Source: Fibrella forsythiae (GTDB lineage: Bacteria; Bacteroidota; Bacteroidia; Cytophagales; Spirosomataceae). Taken from it: 46,006 bases of DNA. The notes beneath the pieces are model-generated. The model saw nothing but the letters and a program-made list of their open reading frames with translations. It was not told where the DNA came from and searched no databases. The translations under genes and the position numbers were made by a program. Location: contig NZ_JAFMYW010000015.1 in the NCBI RefSeq assembly GCF_017353175.1, positions 1 through 46,006 on the forward strand, in the 5' to 3' direction. Positions 1-8,416 of the stretch are shown piece after piece. Positions within the stretch are counted from its first letter, which is position 1, and each line of letters starts with the position of its first letter.

Positions 1-1
1 G

Positions 2-494
2 GGTAGCCTGGGCAATATTCGTCAGCTGCTGCAAATAGACGTGGGCTTTGGCGACGTAGTAACCCCGGCCCCCGTTCGAATGAGCTACGCTACTTGCCAA
101 GGAACAACCGCAGATACTGGCCTATTCGCCCGTAACCGTAATCGCCGAAAAGTTTGATGCCATGATCGATCTGGCCCAGATCAACAGCCGGATGAAAGAT
201 TTTTATGATGTCTACCGGTTACTGGCAACGGAGCGCTACCAAGAGGCCACACTTGGTGAGGCCATCGGGCAGACGCTGCGGTGGCGACAGACCGTCCTGA
301 CGGCCCATCACCCGCTTTTTAGCGCTGGCTTCGCCACGTATCCTCAGCGCACCAGGCAGTGGTTGGCCTTTCTCAAAAAGACAGGAATGGCTGAGTCGCC
401 GTCTTTTGTCGAGGTGATGCAGCTAATTACGGAGAAACTACGGCCTGTTTATCAAATCCTGGTTGAGCAAACTGACGCTAAGGGCGGGGGCTAA
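2..494 (+). pseudogene. AbiEii-type nucleotidyltransferase toxin, 3' part, frameshifted
   Basis: AbiEii toxins are nucleotidyltransferases paired with an AbiEi antitoxin in type IV toxin-antitoxin or abortive-infection loci. From base 2 the sequence reads GSLGNIRQLLQIDVGFGDVV, the conserved middle of the family, then runs out of frame near base 92. The next frame reads LLAKEQPQILAYSPVTVIAE and continues through MIDLAQINSRMKDFYDVYRL to the stop at 494, the usual C-terminal half. The two halves join in sense only with a one-base shift, so the gene appears broken unless this is a sequencing error. The 5' part lies outside the window. An AbiEi-like start sits at the opposite edge on the same strand. 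Family assignment is by recognisable motifs; inactivation is inferred. Confidence 0.75.
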
Positions 495-514
495 CTGCAC
501 CTTATGGCAACAGA

Positions 515-645
515 ATGCCCCTAATCCTTCGCTCAGCACAGGTCAAATCCCAGGTAGGACCCCGCTGCCCACTACCCCTCCATTATAATTGGAGCTGCAT
601 TTTCTCACTCGTAGGCTGAAACATGGTTACTGCAACTGAGAGTAC
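515..645. repeat. Intergenic repeat element, diverged partial copy
   Basis: TCCTTCGCTCAG (about 521), TAGGACCCCGCTGCCCACTA (about 555), an imperfect palindrome CTCCATTATAATTGGAG (about 579) and GAAACATGGTTACTGCAACT (about 619) match blocks of the elements at 35693, 41221 and 41727 in the same order but with more changes. Another single block (TTACTGCTTGAGTGGTAACC) is at about 45791. Confidence 0.55.
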
Positions 646-679
646 CCCCAGCCAACTTAATTGATGGGTGCATACCCCC

Positions 680-995
680 CTACCGGCCAGCCTGCTCCTT
701 TAATTTTCTTTGTTGATGCTTATAAGCCGTTACCGCCTTAAGCCAGCTTTCGAAGGAATACTTGGTCCGGATCGCCTCAGCCAGTGTCCCGGTAGGTCCT
801 GCCTGCATTTTTAGAGCTCCCTGCCAAAGCCGTTTTTAGCCAGTACTGGGTTTTGATCAGCAGATCGGAGAAGCTAAAGGAATAATGATTATTATGTACA
901 ACGGTTACCTGGTAGCCTAGGTGTCTCAGGTTTTCCTCAATCACTACGCACAGCTGATAGTCCCAGGGTGCAACAAGTAGAAAATTCTGTCTCAC
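680..995 (-). pseudogene. Glycosyltransferase remnant with internal deletion
   Basis: The first ~65 codons (from 995) begin MRQNFLLVAPWDYQLCVVIE and resemble the N-terminus of CgeB-like or group 1 glycosyltransferases, with a Rossmann beta strand followed by ENLRHLGYQVTVVHN. That frame stops at about 777. In the adjacent frame the sequence continues LAEAIRTKYSFESWLKAV and then AYKHQQRKLKEQAGR to a stop at 680-682, which looks like the last helix of the same kind of enzyme. The catalytic middle (about 250 residues) is missing. I read this as a gene reduced to its two ends by deletion. The family call is tentative because so little is left. Confidence 0.4.
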
Positions 996-1046
996 GCAAA
1001 AGGAGGGATCAATTGATGGGTTAACCGCAGTGGTTAGGTAGCTTCA

Positions 1047-1064
1047 TGCGGGCAGTTGCCCGCA
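1047..1064. terminator. Short perfect hairpin downstream of the lipoprotein operon
   Basis: TGCGGGCA-GT-TGCCCGCA is an 8-bp perfect inverted repeat with a 2-nt loop. It lies about 65 nt beyond the stop of the minus-strand lipoprotein gene that ends at 1130 and could end that transcript. There is no clear U tract. Confidence 0.35.
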
Positions 1065-1129
1065 CGCCCCGGCTCATCACGGGCTAGGGCGGGAGGAATT
1101 CAGGCTTCCAACGCGGGAAATAAGGCCAC

Positions 1130-2509
1130 TCAGCGAAACGTGCCTAGGCAGAAATAGCCCTCAATAACGTGCTCGCCCAAATAGCCGGTGGCCGAAAACA
1201 GGCCCGCCCGAGGAACGCTGAAGTTGCCCCGCACCGTAATGGACTCGACCCCGTTATTGCCAGTGGCCGGATACTGAATCTGGCTCAAGTAGACGCCTCC
1301 CGGACTTATATGTCCCGTCTTATTAATAACGTAGATGGACTGATAATAGGGGGTCGCCTCTATCGTCTCCTTACCGATGAATACGGCGCTGGGGCCCCAG
1401 GCCAAATTGACATCCTGCGTGGCGTTTAGCTGGGGAATGTTAATGGTAAGGGCCAGACTTTTATCGGCGGTATCAGTTGATTTGGCCCGGCCAATGCTGA
1501 TGACCTGACCACCAATTCGGCTGGCCGATCCGTCTGCCTTATGCACCCAGGGCCCCCCGTCGATTCGGTAGACAATGCCCTGGGGCATGACCATCAGCGA
1601 GGATAGCAGCAGCAAAAAGCTGCCGGAGGGCGATTTGACCTGGGCCGTGACGGTGACAGGCGTGGGCTTATTGACGCTACCCGGAGCCCTGTAGGTGTTG
1701 GTGCTGCCCGGACCACTACGGGCCAGACTGCCCCCGCCCGAAGAGATTGTCCACCGGCTCACAGGTACGGTTTGGCCAGGTCCCAGTTCAACCAGCTGCT
1801 GGGCCTGGATAACGGCCTGGGCCTTGTCCAGAGGCGCTAGAAAGGCTTCATCTCCTTGGATAACGAGTGTAGTGTAGACGGCCAGGCTTAGGGATTCTCC
1901 CGGTCCCACGCTGGCTTGCAGGGGCGAGAGATAAACCGAGGCGAACATACTCCAGTCGCTGAAATGGGTCGTTTCAATGGTTAGGGTTTTGGCCTGCTTG
2001 TTAAGGGCCGCTCCGGGCATAGCCATCCAGATGCCCTCCGAGGTCTGGTAGGCCACTTGCAGGGCCTCGGCCAGGGTACTGTTGAGCTCATGTTCCTGGT
2101 AAGCTAGCGTCAGCTTGACGGGTTTGCTAAAGACCATGCCGTGGGGCTCCAGCCGGTAGGCCACCCCCCGGCCGCTTGGATTGGTGTTGGTGATGGGCTG
2201 AATGCTGACGGATTGCGCGGTGGGTAGAGCCCCCGCCGGAATTTCGATCCGCAGGCGGCCATCATCCGAGGTCAGTGTGCCACCGGCTGCTCCGATGGAT
2301 TGCGCCGTGGTCTCTTCGCCGGTTGATTCACCAGGAGCACAAACCAGGGCCGTAGGGTCCAGGGGGGCAGAGCTACCAGGATCAGGCTGAATGCCTGGCT
2401 CCTCGCGGCTTATTTTGCAGGCTGAGACGCCCAGTAGTAGTAGGACCAAAAAAAGTAACCGGCGACCACTGGCTAAGGGCCGACCAGGGATAAGAAAAAG
2501 GGTATTCAT
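1130..2509 (-). CDS. Lipoprotein with ZU5-like domain
   Basis: 459-residue predicted lipoprotein. The start MNTLFLIPGR at 2509 is chosen because it directly precedes a type II signal peptide ending in the lipobox LLLGVSAC; the open frame extends further upstream but only antisense to the next gene. About 45 residues after the Cys, GGTLTSDDGRLRIEIPAGAL followed by SVSIQPITN and FSKPVKLTLAY looks like a ZU5-like beta domain. The rest is beta-rich with no recognised catalytic motif. It is the last of three co-directional lipoprotein genes (47-nt gap to the one upstream) whose N-terminal thirds resemble each other, so it is probably outer-membrane or cell-surface anchored and cotranscribed. Molecular function is unknown. 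Confidence 0.75.
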   Translation of the reverse strand: MNTLFLIPGRPLASGRRLLFLVLLLLGVSACKISREEPGIQPDPGSSAPLDPTALVCAPGESTGEETTAQSIGAAGGTLTSDDGRLRIEIPAGALPTAQSVSIQPITNTNPSGRGVAYRLEPHGMVFSKPVKLTLAYQEHELNSTLAEALQVAYQTSEGIWMAMPGAALNKQAKTLTIETTHFSDWSMFASVYLSPLQASVGPGESLSLAVYTTLVIQGDEAFLAPLDKAQAVIQAQQLVELGPGQTVPVSRWTISSGGGSLARSGPGSTNTYRAPGSVNKPTPVTVTAQVKSPSGSFLLLLSSLMVMPQGIVYRIDGGPWVHKADGSASRIGGQVISIGRAKSTDTADKSLALTINIPQLNATQDVNLAWGPSAVFIGKETIEATPYYQSIYVINKTGHISPGGVYLSQIQYPATGNNGVESITVRGNFSVPRAGLFSATGYLGEHVIEGYFCLGTFR

Positions 2510-2556
2510 GACTGTGGGGGAGAAAGTTGGAAACCTTAGAAGGGCGCAAGACGAGC

Positions 2557-3855
2557 TTAAAACGTTGATTGGATACGGAATTCGGCCTGTAGTGGCTTTT
2601 GTAGGACGGCCCTGGGGCAGGGTCCGTCCAAATTGTAAAGCGTCGCGCTTAGCCTTCCCCTGATGTATTCGACCCCGTCCACCTCGTCGACCTGGGTGAT
2701 GACCACCTGGCCACCCGAAATAAAGGGCCTTTCTGAGCCGCAAGGATAGATGTAGGTGAGAAAGCCCGATTTGCCGTCGTAGGCCTGGGCAAACTCGGCA
2801 AAGGCCTGCCCGCTGTTTTTTGGCCCTCCCGCTACGTACGAATAACTGCCCTGGGGCCTGTTGACGTTGCGGGCGACCATCAGCAGATTCAGTGACTGGG
2901 ATTCCGACTCGTTCCAGCCCGAGAGGTGAATGGTCTTGTCGGTCTTGTAATAGTAGTGATTTACCCAGGCAAAGGGCGTGCCCCCGAAGGTGCCGGTGAA
3001 GTAGTCGGGACCAACCAGAATGCGCTTGAGCAGGAGTACTTTCCGCTCGCTGTTGGTAAAGCTTACCTCGGCCACAACGGTCACCGGATTCTGGGGGGGA
3101 TAGCCACTTGGGGCCGTATAAACGGCCCTGTCACCGGTGCCCCTGAGTTGGCCGTTGGCTGAGCCGCCTGGCAGCGACCAGGTGATGGCCTTTATCTCCA
3201 AGGGCTTGTCGGTGCTGCCGGGCACCAGGGGCGCCAGCCGGGCGTAGGTGACGGCCAGGCTAGTCGAGGCGCCAAAGTCCAGATAAGCGCCCAGGTTGGG
3301 ACCTCCGTCCAGATTCAGCTGCTCAATTTCGGCCACTTCGTAGGCGCTCCAGTCGCTGAAGTGCGGCATGGGCAGGCTCATCTGATGAGTAGCCGTATCA
3401 ACCTCTACGCCCGGCACCTGATACCAGGTCTGATCACTTCCCTGGAAGGCTACCCGCAGCAGATCCGGGTCGTTGGCCGCTACGGCCGAGGCTTTATAGT
3501 GCCACGTAAGGGTGGCGGGCCTGGCGAACTGGGTGCCATCGGGCAGGAATCGGTAGGCCAGGCCCAGGCCATGGGGAGCCTGGTTGGTGATTGGCTGGAT
3601 GGTAATGGTCGTGGCCTGGGCCAGCGCCCCGGCTGGCAGGGTTAACTCTAGGGTTCCGTCGGCCGAGGTAAGACTGCCGCCCTGGGGGCCAATAAGCTTA
3701 CTGGTGGCCTCGCCCGCAGGCTGGCCCACCTCAGTGGTTAGGGGAGGCTGCCCGCCGGGCGGATCAACGGCGGGCTCCGGGTTGGGGTCGTGTTTGCAGC
3801 TGGCCAAACAGGCCATAAGCGCCCAGCCAGCCAGCAGGTAATGAAGACGTTTCAT
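2557..3855 (-). CDS. Lipoprotein with ZU5-like domain, paralogue of its neighbour
   Basis: 432-residue lipoprotein. The signal peptide MKRLHYLLAGWALMACLASC ends in the lipobox LASC, followed by a charged Pro-rich linker (KHDPNPEPAVDPPG). Residues about 55-130 (GPQGGSLTSADGTLELTLPA, then TITIQPITNQAP and FARPATLTWHY) match the ZU5-like region of the neighbouring gene closely enough to call the two paralogues. Both also share a HFSDWS motif after this domain and a segment in the middle ending in a TVVAEV-like strand. The C-terminal third has no recognised family. It is middle gene of a three-gene minus-strand operon with gaps of 47 and 46 nt. Likely exported and surface attached; ligand unknown. 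Confidence 0.75.
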   Translation of the reverse strand: MKRLHYLLAGWALMACLASCKHDPNPEPAVDPPGGQPPLTTEVGQPAGEATSKLIGPQGGSLTSADGTLELTLPAGALAQATTITIQPITNQAPHGLGLAYRFLPDGTQFARPATLTWHYKASAVAANDPDLLRVAFQGSDQTWYQVPGVEVDTATHQMSLPMPHFSDWSAYEVAEIEQLNLDGGPNLGAYLDFGASTSLAVTYARLAPLVPGSTDKPLEIKAITWSLPGGSANGQLRGTGDRAVYTAPSGYPPQNPVTVVAEVSFTNSERKVLLLKRILVGPDYFTGTFGGTPFAWVNHYYYKTDKTIHLSGWNESESQSLNLLMVARNVNRPQGSYSYVAGGPKNSGQAFAEFAQAYDGKSGFLTYIYPCGSERPFISGGQVVITQVDEVDGVEYIRGRLSATLYNLDGPCPRAVLQKPLQAEFRIQSTF

Positions 3856-3901
3856 GCTACGAGTTATTTTTTAGCGATCGGAAAAAGGTGATAGCGGGCG
3901 G

Positions 3902-5125
3902 CTACCTGGTTTTGACCAGCCGAAGGGGAGTGAGCGTTGGAAAAGTGGACAGGGCCTGGGGCGTGAAGCGGGCGTAGGTGCTACCCGGTAGCTGGATGAT
4001 ATTGAAGACCAGGGGACTATCCTGGCTGTCGCGCCCGGAGGTCCACAAGGTGCAGTTTGACCCCTCCCCGTAATTGGTGCCGTTTGGCCTGCGCACATCG
4101 GCGGGAATGGCGTTAAAGCCCGACAGGTTGTTGGCGTAGCCGTCCTTCTTGGTCCAAGCATCGGTGGCCATTAGTTGGCCCAGCAGCCGCTTTGAGGTCA
4201 CATCGTCGCCATCGGTACCCCAGTCGTAGACCGTAATGCCCTGCGACTCCAGCAGAGTAACGTAGTCCTGCCGGGTTGGTATGCGCCACCCCGTCGGCAG
4301 GGGAACATTCTTTAAGTCAGCGTATTCCAGAAAGGTACCATACTCGGGTTTAGAGTTCTCTTTCAGGGAGCCAGGACCGGCGTAATTGGTGGCCAGCCAT
4401 TCCTGATTGCCTATAAGGACGGTTGGGTAGTAGAGCACCCCGATTTTTACCGACGTTCCGGTGGTAATGGGCGTAGTTGAGGGCAGACCCGTAGTTGGCC
4501 TCTGGCTGGCGCTGCCCACCTTTTCGTATTTGACCGAATAGCGACCATTTCGGTCGGTAATGGTGGCCGTTAGAAAATTCTTGGCTGAGCTCATGTTGGT
4601 GGCCTGCGGTTTTTCCCACACAATCCGGTAGCGCTGCATGTCGCTGGCCAGAATGGGGGCGTCCCGGTAGCCGGAGTAGGCGGAGCTGAAGACGCGCCGG
4701 ATGCCGCTCTGGGCGTAAAAGGTTAGGGAGGCGGGATTGTCCTGGTAGACCAGCGTCCCGGTGATCTTGTAGAAAATCTGCCGGGTTTCGTTGCCAACGT
4801 TAGCTACCTCGGTGGTGTATTCTACGGCATTCCTGCCGTCTTTGGCAAACACCATGGTGCGGAACTCCCGAAAACCCTGCTCACCCTGAAAGGTGCCCTT
4901 CTGCCAGTCGATGGTCAGTGGTCCCTCGTTATGGTCCGCAAACCAGGTACCAACCAGTTCATCAGGGATTGGGGTAAACGGCGTTTCAAGAGGGGGCTCG
5001 GTGGGCGTCTCTATCCCGGGCGGGTCTACCCCGGGCGTGGGCGTATGGTCGTGTTTGCAGCTGCCCAGCGCGCTGGTAAGCAGGAATACAAGGGCGAGTG
5101 AGGCTATTTTTCTGAAATGATGCAT
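3902..5125 (-). CDS. Lipoprotein with C-terminal FISUMP domain
   Basis: 407-residue lipoprotein. I take the start MHHFRKIASL at 5125 because a signal peptide ending LTSALGSC follows at once; the longer open frame only adds 40 unlikely residues. After the Cys comes a KHDHTPTPGVDPPG linker like that of the next gene. Residues about 260-405 carry the hallmarks of the Fibrobacter succinogenes major paralogous (FISUMP) domain: NQEWLATNYAGPGSLKEN, GTFLEYADLKNVPLPTGWRI, a GFNAIPADVRR segment and a TLWTSG motif near the end. FISUMP proteins are common exported proteins in Bacteroidota with no firm biochemical role. It is the promoter-proximal gene of the lipoprotein operon. Confidence 0.8.
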   Translation of the reverse strand: MHHFRKIASLALVFLLTSALGSCKHDHTPTPGVDPPGIETPTEPPLETPFTPIPDELVGTWFADHNEGPLTIDWQKGTFQGEQGFREFRTMVFAKDGRNAVEYTTEVANVGNETRQIFYKITGTLVYQDNPASLTFYAQSGIRRVFSSAYSGYRDAPILASDMQRYRIVWEKPQATNMSSAKNFLTATITDRNGRYSVKYEKVGSASQRPTTGLPSTTPITTGTSVKIGVLYYPTVLIGNQEWLATNYAGPGSLKENSKPEYGTFLEYADLKNVPLPTGWRIPTRQDYVTLLESQGITVYDWGTDGDDVTSKRLLGQLMATDAWTKKDGYANNLSGFNAIPADVRRPNGTNYGEGSNCTLWTSGRDSQDSPLVFNIIQLPGSTYARFTPQALSTFPTLTPLRLVKTR

Positions 5126-5519
5126 CGGATTGTTGGTTTGAAAGAGATCGGTTGTCCCGGCGGACGATGGCAAAATTGGCGGGGTAAGCGGGGCTGACGA
5201 GGGGGTAAGCCGATGAAGCGGAGAAGCACCAAGATGAAGCGTCATAAAGCCCCTCTTAAGTGGCTAATCAAGTTCAGTGTGCTGCCCTAGGGTTCTGATA
5301 CACTGTAGGAAAGGCTGTACCAAGCACCAGGCTTAGGCTTCACTGCCGTTCGGCACGCGGCTTTCTGCCGGTTCATTGACCATTAATTCCGCTTCATCTG
5401 CCCCGGCGTTGGTGCCTTCTGGTAGCCCGGACACCTTTGTCCTATCAACGCCGGTCTGCTGACCTAATGCAGCGGCTCTAAGGCCTGAATGGGCCCATTG
5501 TCAATCAAACAATCAATTC
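5126..5519. other. Intergenic region between divergent units
   Basis: 394 nt between the minus-strand lipoprotein operon and the plus-strand cupin gene. It must hold both promoters. I see no open frame with family resemblance, no strong hairpin and no clear TAnnTTTG element. Confidence 0.4.
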
Positions 5520-6101
5520 ATGGTAACCACTAAAGCCCCCCGCCCTCAAGCCAGTGCCTTACGCACGATCACCAATCCAATTCTGCAGGATGAAGTCGTT
5601 TTTCTGGAGACCAGCATCGAGACCAGTGGTCAACATACGCTGGTCGAGGTTAGCCTGGCCGCCGGAGGTGGCAACCCGCTGCACTTTCACCAGGATTTTG
5701 CCGAAACGTTTACCTGCCTAGAGGGTGAGCTGAGCCTTCAGGTCGGTCGCCAGATCATCCGGCTTCAGCCGGGCGAGTCAGCGACGGCCCCGGCCCAAAG
5801 CCATCACCGTTTCTTTAATCAAACCGACAAGCTGTGCCGGTTTGTCTGCCGGATTGCCCCGGGATGTCCGGGTTTTGAGCAGTTCCTTCAGATTACCTAC
5901 GGGCTGGCCCGTGATGGCAAGGTCAACGCCCAGGGCGCACCCAAAAATCCCTTTGAGCTGGGTTACCTGATCATGATCAGCGGCACCTGCCTGACGGGCT
6001 GGATGAGCCTTCTTCAGCCGCTGCTGCACTGGCTGGGCAGACAGGCCATTAAAAAAGGCATCGCTGCCGAGCTGCAACGGCGCTACCTGACGATCTGGTA
6101 G
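5520..6101 (+). CDS. Cupin-domain protein
   Basis: 193-residue cytosolic protein with a single cupin barrel at about residues 25-115. The first cupin motif is visible as GGGNPLHFHQDFAETFTCLE-G, containing the metal-binding H-x-H and the downstream Glu. The second motif is the stretch around PGESATAPAQSHHRFFN. The C-terminal 75 residues (GYLIMISGTCLTGWMSLLQP onward) are hydrophobic and amphipathic and end in a basic helix, a tail seen in small stand-alone cupins of Bacteroidota. Substrate cannot be deduced. It precedes the RidA-hemerythrin pair by 124 nt but lies upstream of the promoter proposed for that pair, so it is probably its own transcript. Confidence 0.8.
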   Translation: MVTTKAPRPQASALRTITNPILQDEVVFLETSIETSGQHTLVEVSLAAGGGNPLHFHQDFAETFTCLEGELSLQVGRQIIRLQPGESATAPAQSHHRFFNQTDKLCRFVCRIAPGCPGFEQFLQITYGLARDGKVNAQGAPKNPFELGYLIMISGTCLTGWMSLLQPLLHWLGRQAIKKGIAAELQRRYLTIW

Positions 6102-6126
6102 AAGGTTAGTAGGGTCATTTTCGCCT

Positions 6127-6173
6127 TGTCGCTTTTATTCAATACCAGCCCTGTAGCCCAGTTTACTTTTGCC
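6127..6173 (+). promoter_or_regulatory. Promoter of the RidA-hemerythrin operon with bipartite element
   Basis: Contains the Bacteroidota -7 box TACTTTTG at 6164-6171, which fits TAnnTTTG, about 48 nt upstream of the RidA start. A 20-nt upstream box at 6127-6146 (TGTCGCTTTTATTCAATACC) and the 12-nt TTTACTTTTGCC at 6162-6173 recur with nearly the same spacing (15 versus 14 nt) before the AraC-type gene at 7431. The upstream box is probably an activator site because no good -33 TTG is present. Confidence 0.5.
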
Positions 6174-6225
6174 CAGCAATCAACTAAAACGCAAGTACAC
6201 GCACGCTTCTTTTTTACTACTACTC

Positions 6226-6618
6226 ATGAAACAAGTGACCATTAACCCCTGGACTTGGCAAGACCAGCTAGGGTACGCCCAGGCCGTTGAGATTCCTCAG
6301 GCCAGCCACACGCTCTACTGCGCCGGACAGGCCGCCATGGATCCCGACGGACGGCCCGTTGCGACGGATATGGACGGGCAGATCAAGCTAGGTTTAGATA
6401 ACTTGGAAACGGTGCTGGCCAAGGCAGGCTACTCGCTGACCAATGTGGTGCGGCTTAATTTTTACACCACCTCGGTGGAGCAGTTCTTTGCGGGCTACGG
6501 CCAAGTCATCGACCGGCTAGCCCAGGCCGGCTGCCGGCCCTCGGGCACCCTGATGGAGGTCAAAGCCCTGGCCTTTCCCCAGCTCGCCATAGAATTCGAA
6601 GCAACCGCCGTTCGGTAA
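6226..6618 (+). CDS. RidA-family (YjgF/YER057c) protein
   Basis: 130 residues, the usual size for RidA enamine/imine deaminases, which hydrolyse reactive 2-aminoacrylate-type intermediates in the cytosol. The family signature is seen as HTLYCAGQAAMDPDGRPV near residue 25, the DMDGQIKLGLDNLETVLAKA helix and the C-terminal GTLMEVKALAFPQLAIEFEA strand. The canonical Arg near the end of the fold is replaced by M-E-V-K-A-L-A-F, so this is a divergent subgroup. Start at 6226 is preferred to an upstream in-frame ATG because family homology begins there and the proposed promoter at 6164 would otherwise lie beside the start. It is 23 nt upstream of the hemerythrin gene, likely cotranscribed. Confidence 0.85.
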   Translation: MKQVTINPWTWQDQLGYAQAVEIPQASHTLYCAGQAAMDPDGRPVATDMDGQIKLGLDNLETVLAKAGYSLTNVVRLNFYTTSVEQFFAGYGQVIDRLAQAGCRPSGTLMEVKALAFPQLAIEFEATAVR

Positions 6619-6641
6619 AAACAAGTTAACTTCTTCTACTC

Positions 6642-7322
6642 ATGATTCAAACCTTGCAACATCAGCGCTACAATGTGTTCAATCAAATCCACAAAGGGCT
6701 GCGCGGCATGCTCTATGATACGGCGCTCCGCCTGCAGCAAACCGATTTCTCCCGCCCTCAGGCCAGCCTTGCCGTCGAGCAGCTCAAAGAAGTTCTCTCC
6801 TTTTTGGAAGAACACGCCGACAACGAAGACCAGTTTATTCTGCCCCACGTTCGCACGCACAACGCTCAGTTGATTGACGAGCTGGAAAAAGACCATGAAA
6901 TTGATCATCGCCTGACCCAGACGCTGCTTGATCATGTTCAGGGTTGGTCAACGGCCTCGCCCTTTGAGCAGGAGATCTTTGGTCAACGCATCTGCTACGC
7001 CTTCTCCGAGTTTATTGCCTTCAACCTCTACCACATGAACAAAGAGGAGAACGTGCTGATGTATTTGCTGTGGACGCACTACACCGATGAGGAGATTCGT
7101 CAGATGGAAGGGCAAATCATTCAGTCTATTGCGCCCCAGACGCTGCTGGCCGAAAGTCGCTGGATGATGCGCTCGATCAATGATAAGGAGATGATAGAGT
7201 GGCTGACGGGCCTCAAACAGGGCGCTCCCCCGGCGGTATTCGATATGTTCTTAGGTCTGGCTAAGGAGGAATTGTCCGCCGAGCGGCTAGGTAGCGTACA
7301 GGCGGCTCTGGCCGTAGCCTAA
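6642..7322 (+). CDS. Hemerythrin HHE-domain protein
   Basis: 226 residues, all-alpha. A hemerythrin-like HHE fold is visible. His appears in YNVFNQIHKGLRGMLYD (helix 1), HADNEDQFILPHVRTH (helix 2, with H-x3-E and H-x-x-x-H ligands) and LEKDHEIDHRLTQTL (helix 3). NLYHMNKEENVLMYLLW carries the H-x4-E of helix 4. Such proteins bind a non-haem di-iron centre and deal with O2, NO or iron stress. The C-terminal 60 residues form extra helices. Second gene of the likely RidA-hemerythrin operon and followed 108 nt later by an AraC-type regulator that may control the pair. Confidence 0.85.
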   Translation: MIQTLQHQRYNVFNQIHKGLRGMLYDTALRLQQTDFSRPQASLAVEQLKEVLSFLEEHADNEDQFILPHVRTHNAQLIDELEKDHEIDHRLTQTLLDHVQGWSTASPFEQEIFGQRICYAFSEFIAFNLYHMNKEENVLMYLLWTHYTDEEIRQMEGQIIQSIAPQTLLAESRWMMRSINDKEMIEWLTGLKQGAPPAVFDMFLGLAKEELSAERLGSVQAALAVA

Positions 7323-7345
7323 AGCCGAATAGGTATTTTGGAAAA

Positions 7346-7391
7346 TGTCGCTTTTTTTCAATACCCCGTTTTGTCAGCTTTTACTTTTGCC
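7346..7391 (+). promoter_or_regulatory. Promoter of the AraC-type gene with the same bipartite element
   Basis: The box at 7346-7365 matches the RidA-promoter box at 6127-6146 in 19 of 20 bases, and TTTACTTTTGCC at 7380-7391 is identical to 6162-6173. The -7 element is TACTTTTG (7382-7389), giving a leader of about 35 nt to the start at 7431. The pair of copies suggests a shared regulator, most simply the AraC protein itself. Confidence 0.55.
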
Positions 7392-7430
7392 GTGTCGTTT
7401 GCCCGTAGTTTGCCATTGATACTCAAGGTC

Positions 7431-8276
7431 ATGAAGACAAGTTACCAGGAATTTAAACCCTCTTTAGCGCTGCAACCCTTCGTTGAGTGCTACTGGCTGC
7501 ATCACTTCGAAACCCAGGGTCTTGCGGAATCGCCCGTGCAGCGTTGTTTGCCGTTTGGGGCCCTGGAGCTGATTCTACACCTGGACGACAATCCCGCTTA
7601 CGCTTTATTCGACAATTGCTGGCAGAAGCTGCCGCAGGCCTTCTTTGTGGGACTCTACCGGTCGACTGTACACTGGAAGGCCGTCGGAACGGGCCGTAAG
7701 TTTGGCATTCGACTCAAGCCAGAAAGTTTGCTTCAGCTCTTCAACGTACCCGTGGCTTCGCTGTTCAATAACTTCACGGATCTGGAGAGCTTCTTCGGAC
7801 GGGATATGAACCGGTTGATGGACAATGTGCATGGTCTGGTCGATATGCAGCTGGTCATTAACGAAGTGGAGCAGTTCCTCTTCAACAGGGTTCAGCACCT
7901 GAAGGCCGAGCGGAACTATCTGGTGGCGGCAACCCAGCTGATTCGCCAGGCGAAAGGGAACGTTTCGATTGAGGGTCTTAGCGCGCACTTATCTATCAGC
8001 AAGCGGCAACTGGAACGAAGCTTTAAAGATACCTACGGTACCTCGCCCAAGATGTATCAGCGCATTATTCGGTTTAGAAACGCCTACGAATCGTTTCAGC
8101 AAACCTCGGCTACTCCCAACTGGCTGGACGTCTCCTACAACTTTGGCTATTCGGACCAGGCTCATTTTATCCGGGACTTTAAAGAATTCTCCAACGAGGT
8201 ACCCACGCTGGTGTATCAGGATGCCGAGCAATACTTTCGGCTACCCAATAAAGGCCTCTTTACCCGGCGCGCCTGA
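7431..8276 (+). CDS. AraC-family transcriptional regulator
   Basis: 281 residues. The N-terminal ~145 residues (YQEFKPSLALQPFVECYWLH, then CLPFGALELILHL and GRKFGIRLKPESLLQLF) match the ligand-sensing domain often found with AraC HTHs (DUF6597-like). Residues about 180-275 form the two-HTH AraC DNA-binding domain: NVSIEGLSAHLSISKRQLER is the first recognition helix and WLDVSYNFGYSDQAHFIRDF is the conserved second HTH. Start at 7431 (MKTSYQEF) is chosen because the longer frame runs through the promoter at 7346-7391. It follows the RidA-hemerythrin genes and shares a promoter motif with them, so autoregulation plus control of that operon is likely. Confidence 0.85.
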   Translation: MKTSYQEFKPSLALQPFVECYWLHHFETQGLAESPVQRCLPFGALELILHLDDNPAYALFDNCWQKLPQAFFVGLYRSTVHWKAVGTGRKFGIRLKPESLLQLFNVPVASLFNNFTDLESFFGRDMNRLMDNVHGLVDMQLVINEVEQFLFNRVQHLKAERNYLVAATQLIRQAKGNVSIEGLSAHLSISKRQLERSFKDTYGTSPKMYQRIIRFRNAYESFQQTSATPNWLDVSYNFGYSDQAHFIRDFKEFSNEVPTLVYQDAEQYFRLPNKGLFTRRA

Positions 8277-8416
8277 AGAAACTGAACCTGATGCCTGGTA
8301 AGCAAAGGTTACCGGTCGATCTCACGGATTAACAACTTGATTTACGCTACCCAGCAGCCCGGCTGGCAGCTAGGTAGCTAGGTTATTGACTTTACTTTTA
8401 CTAACTCTCCCCGCAG

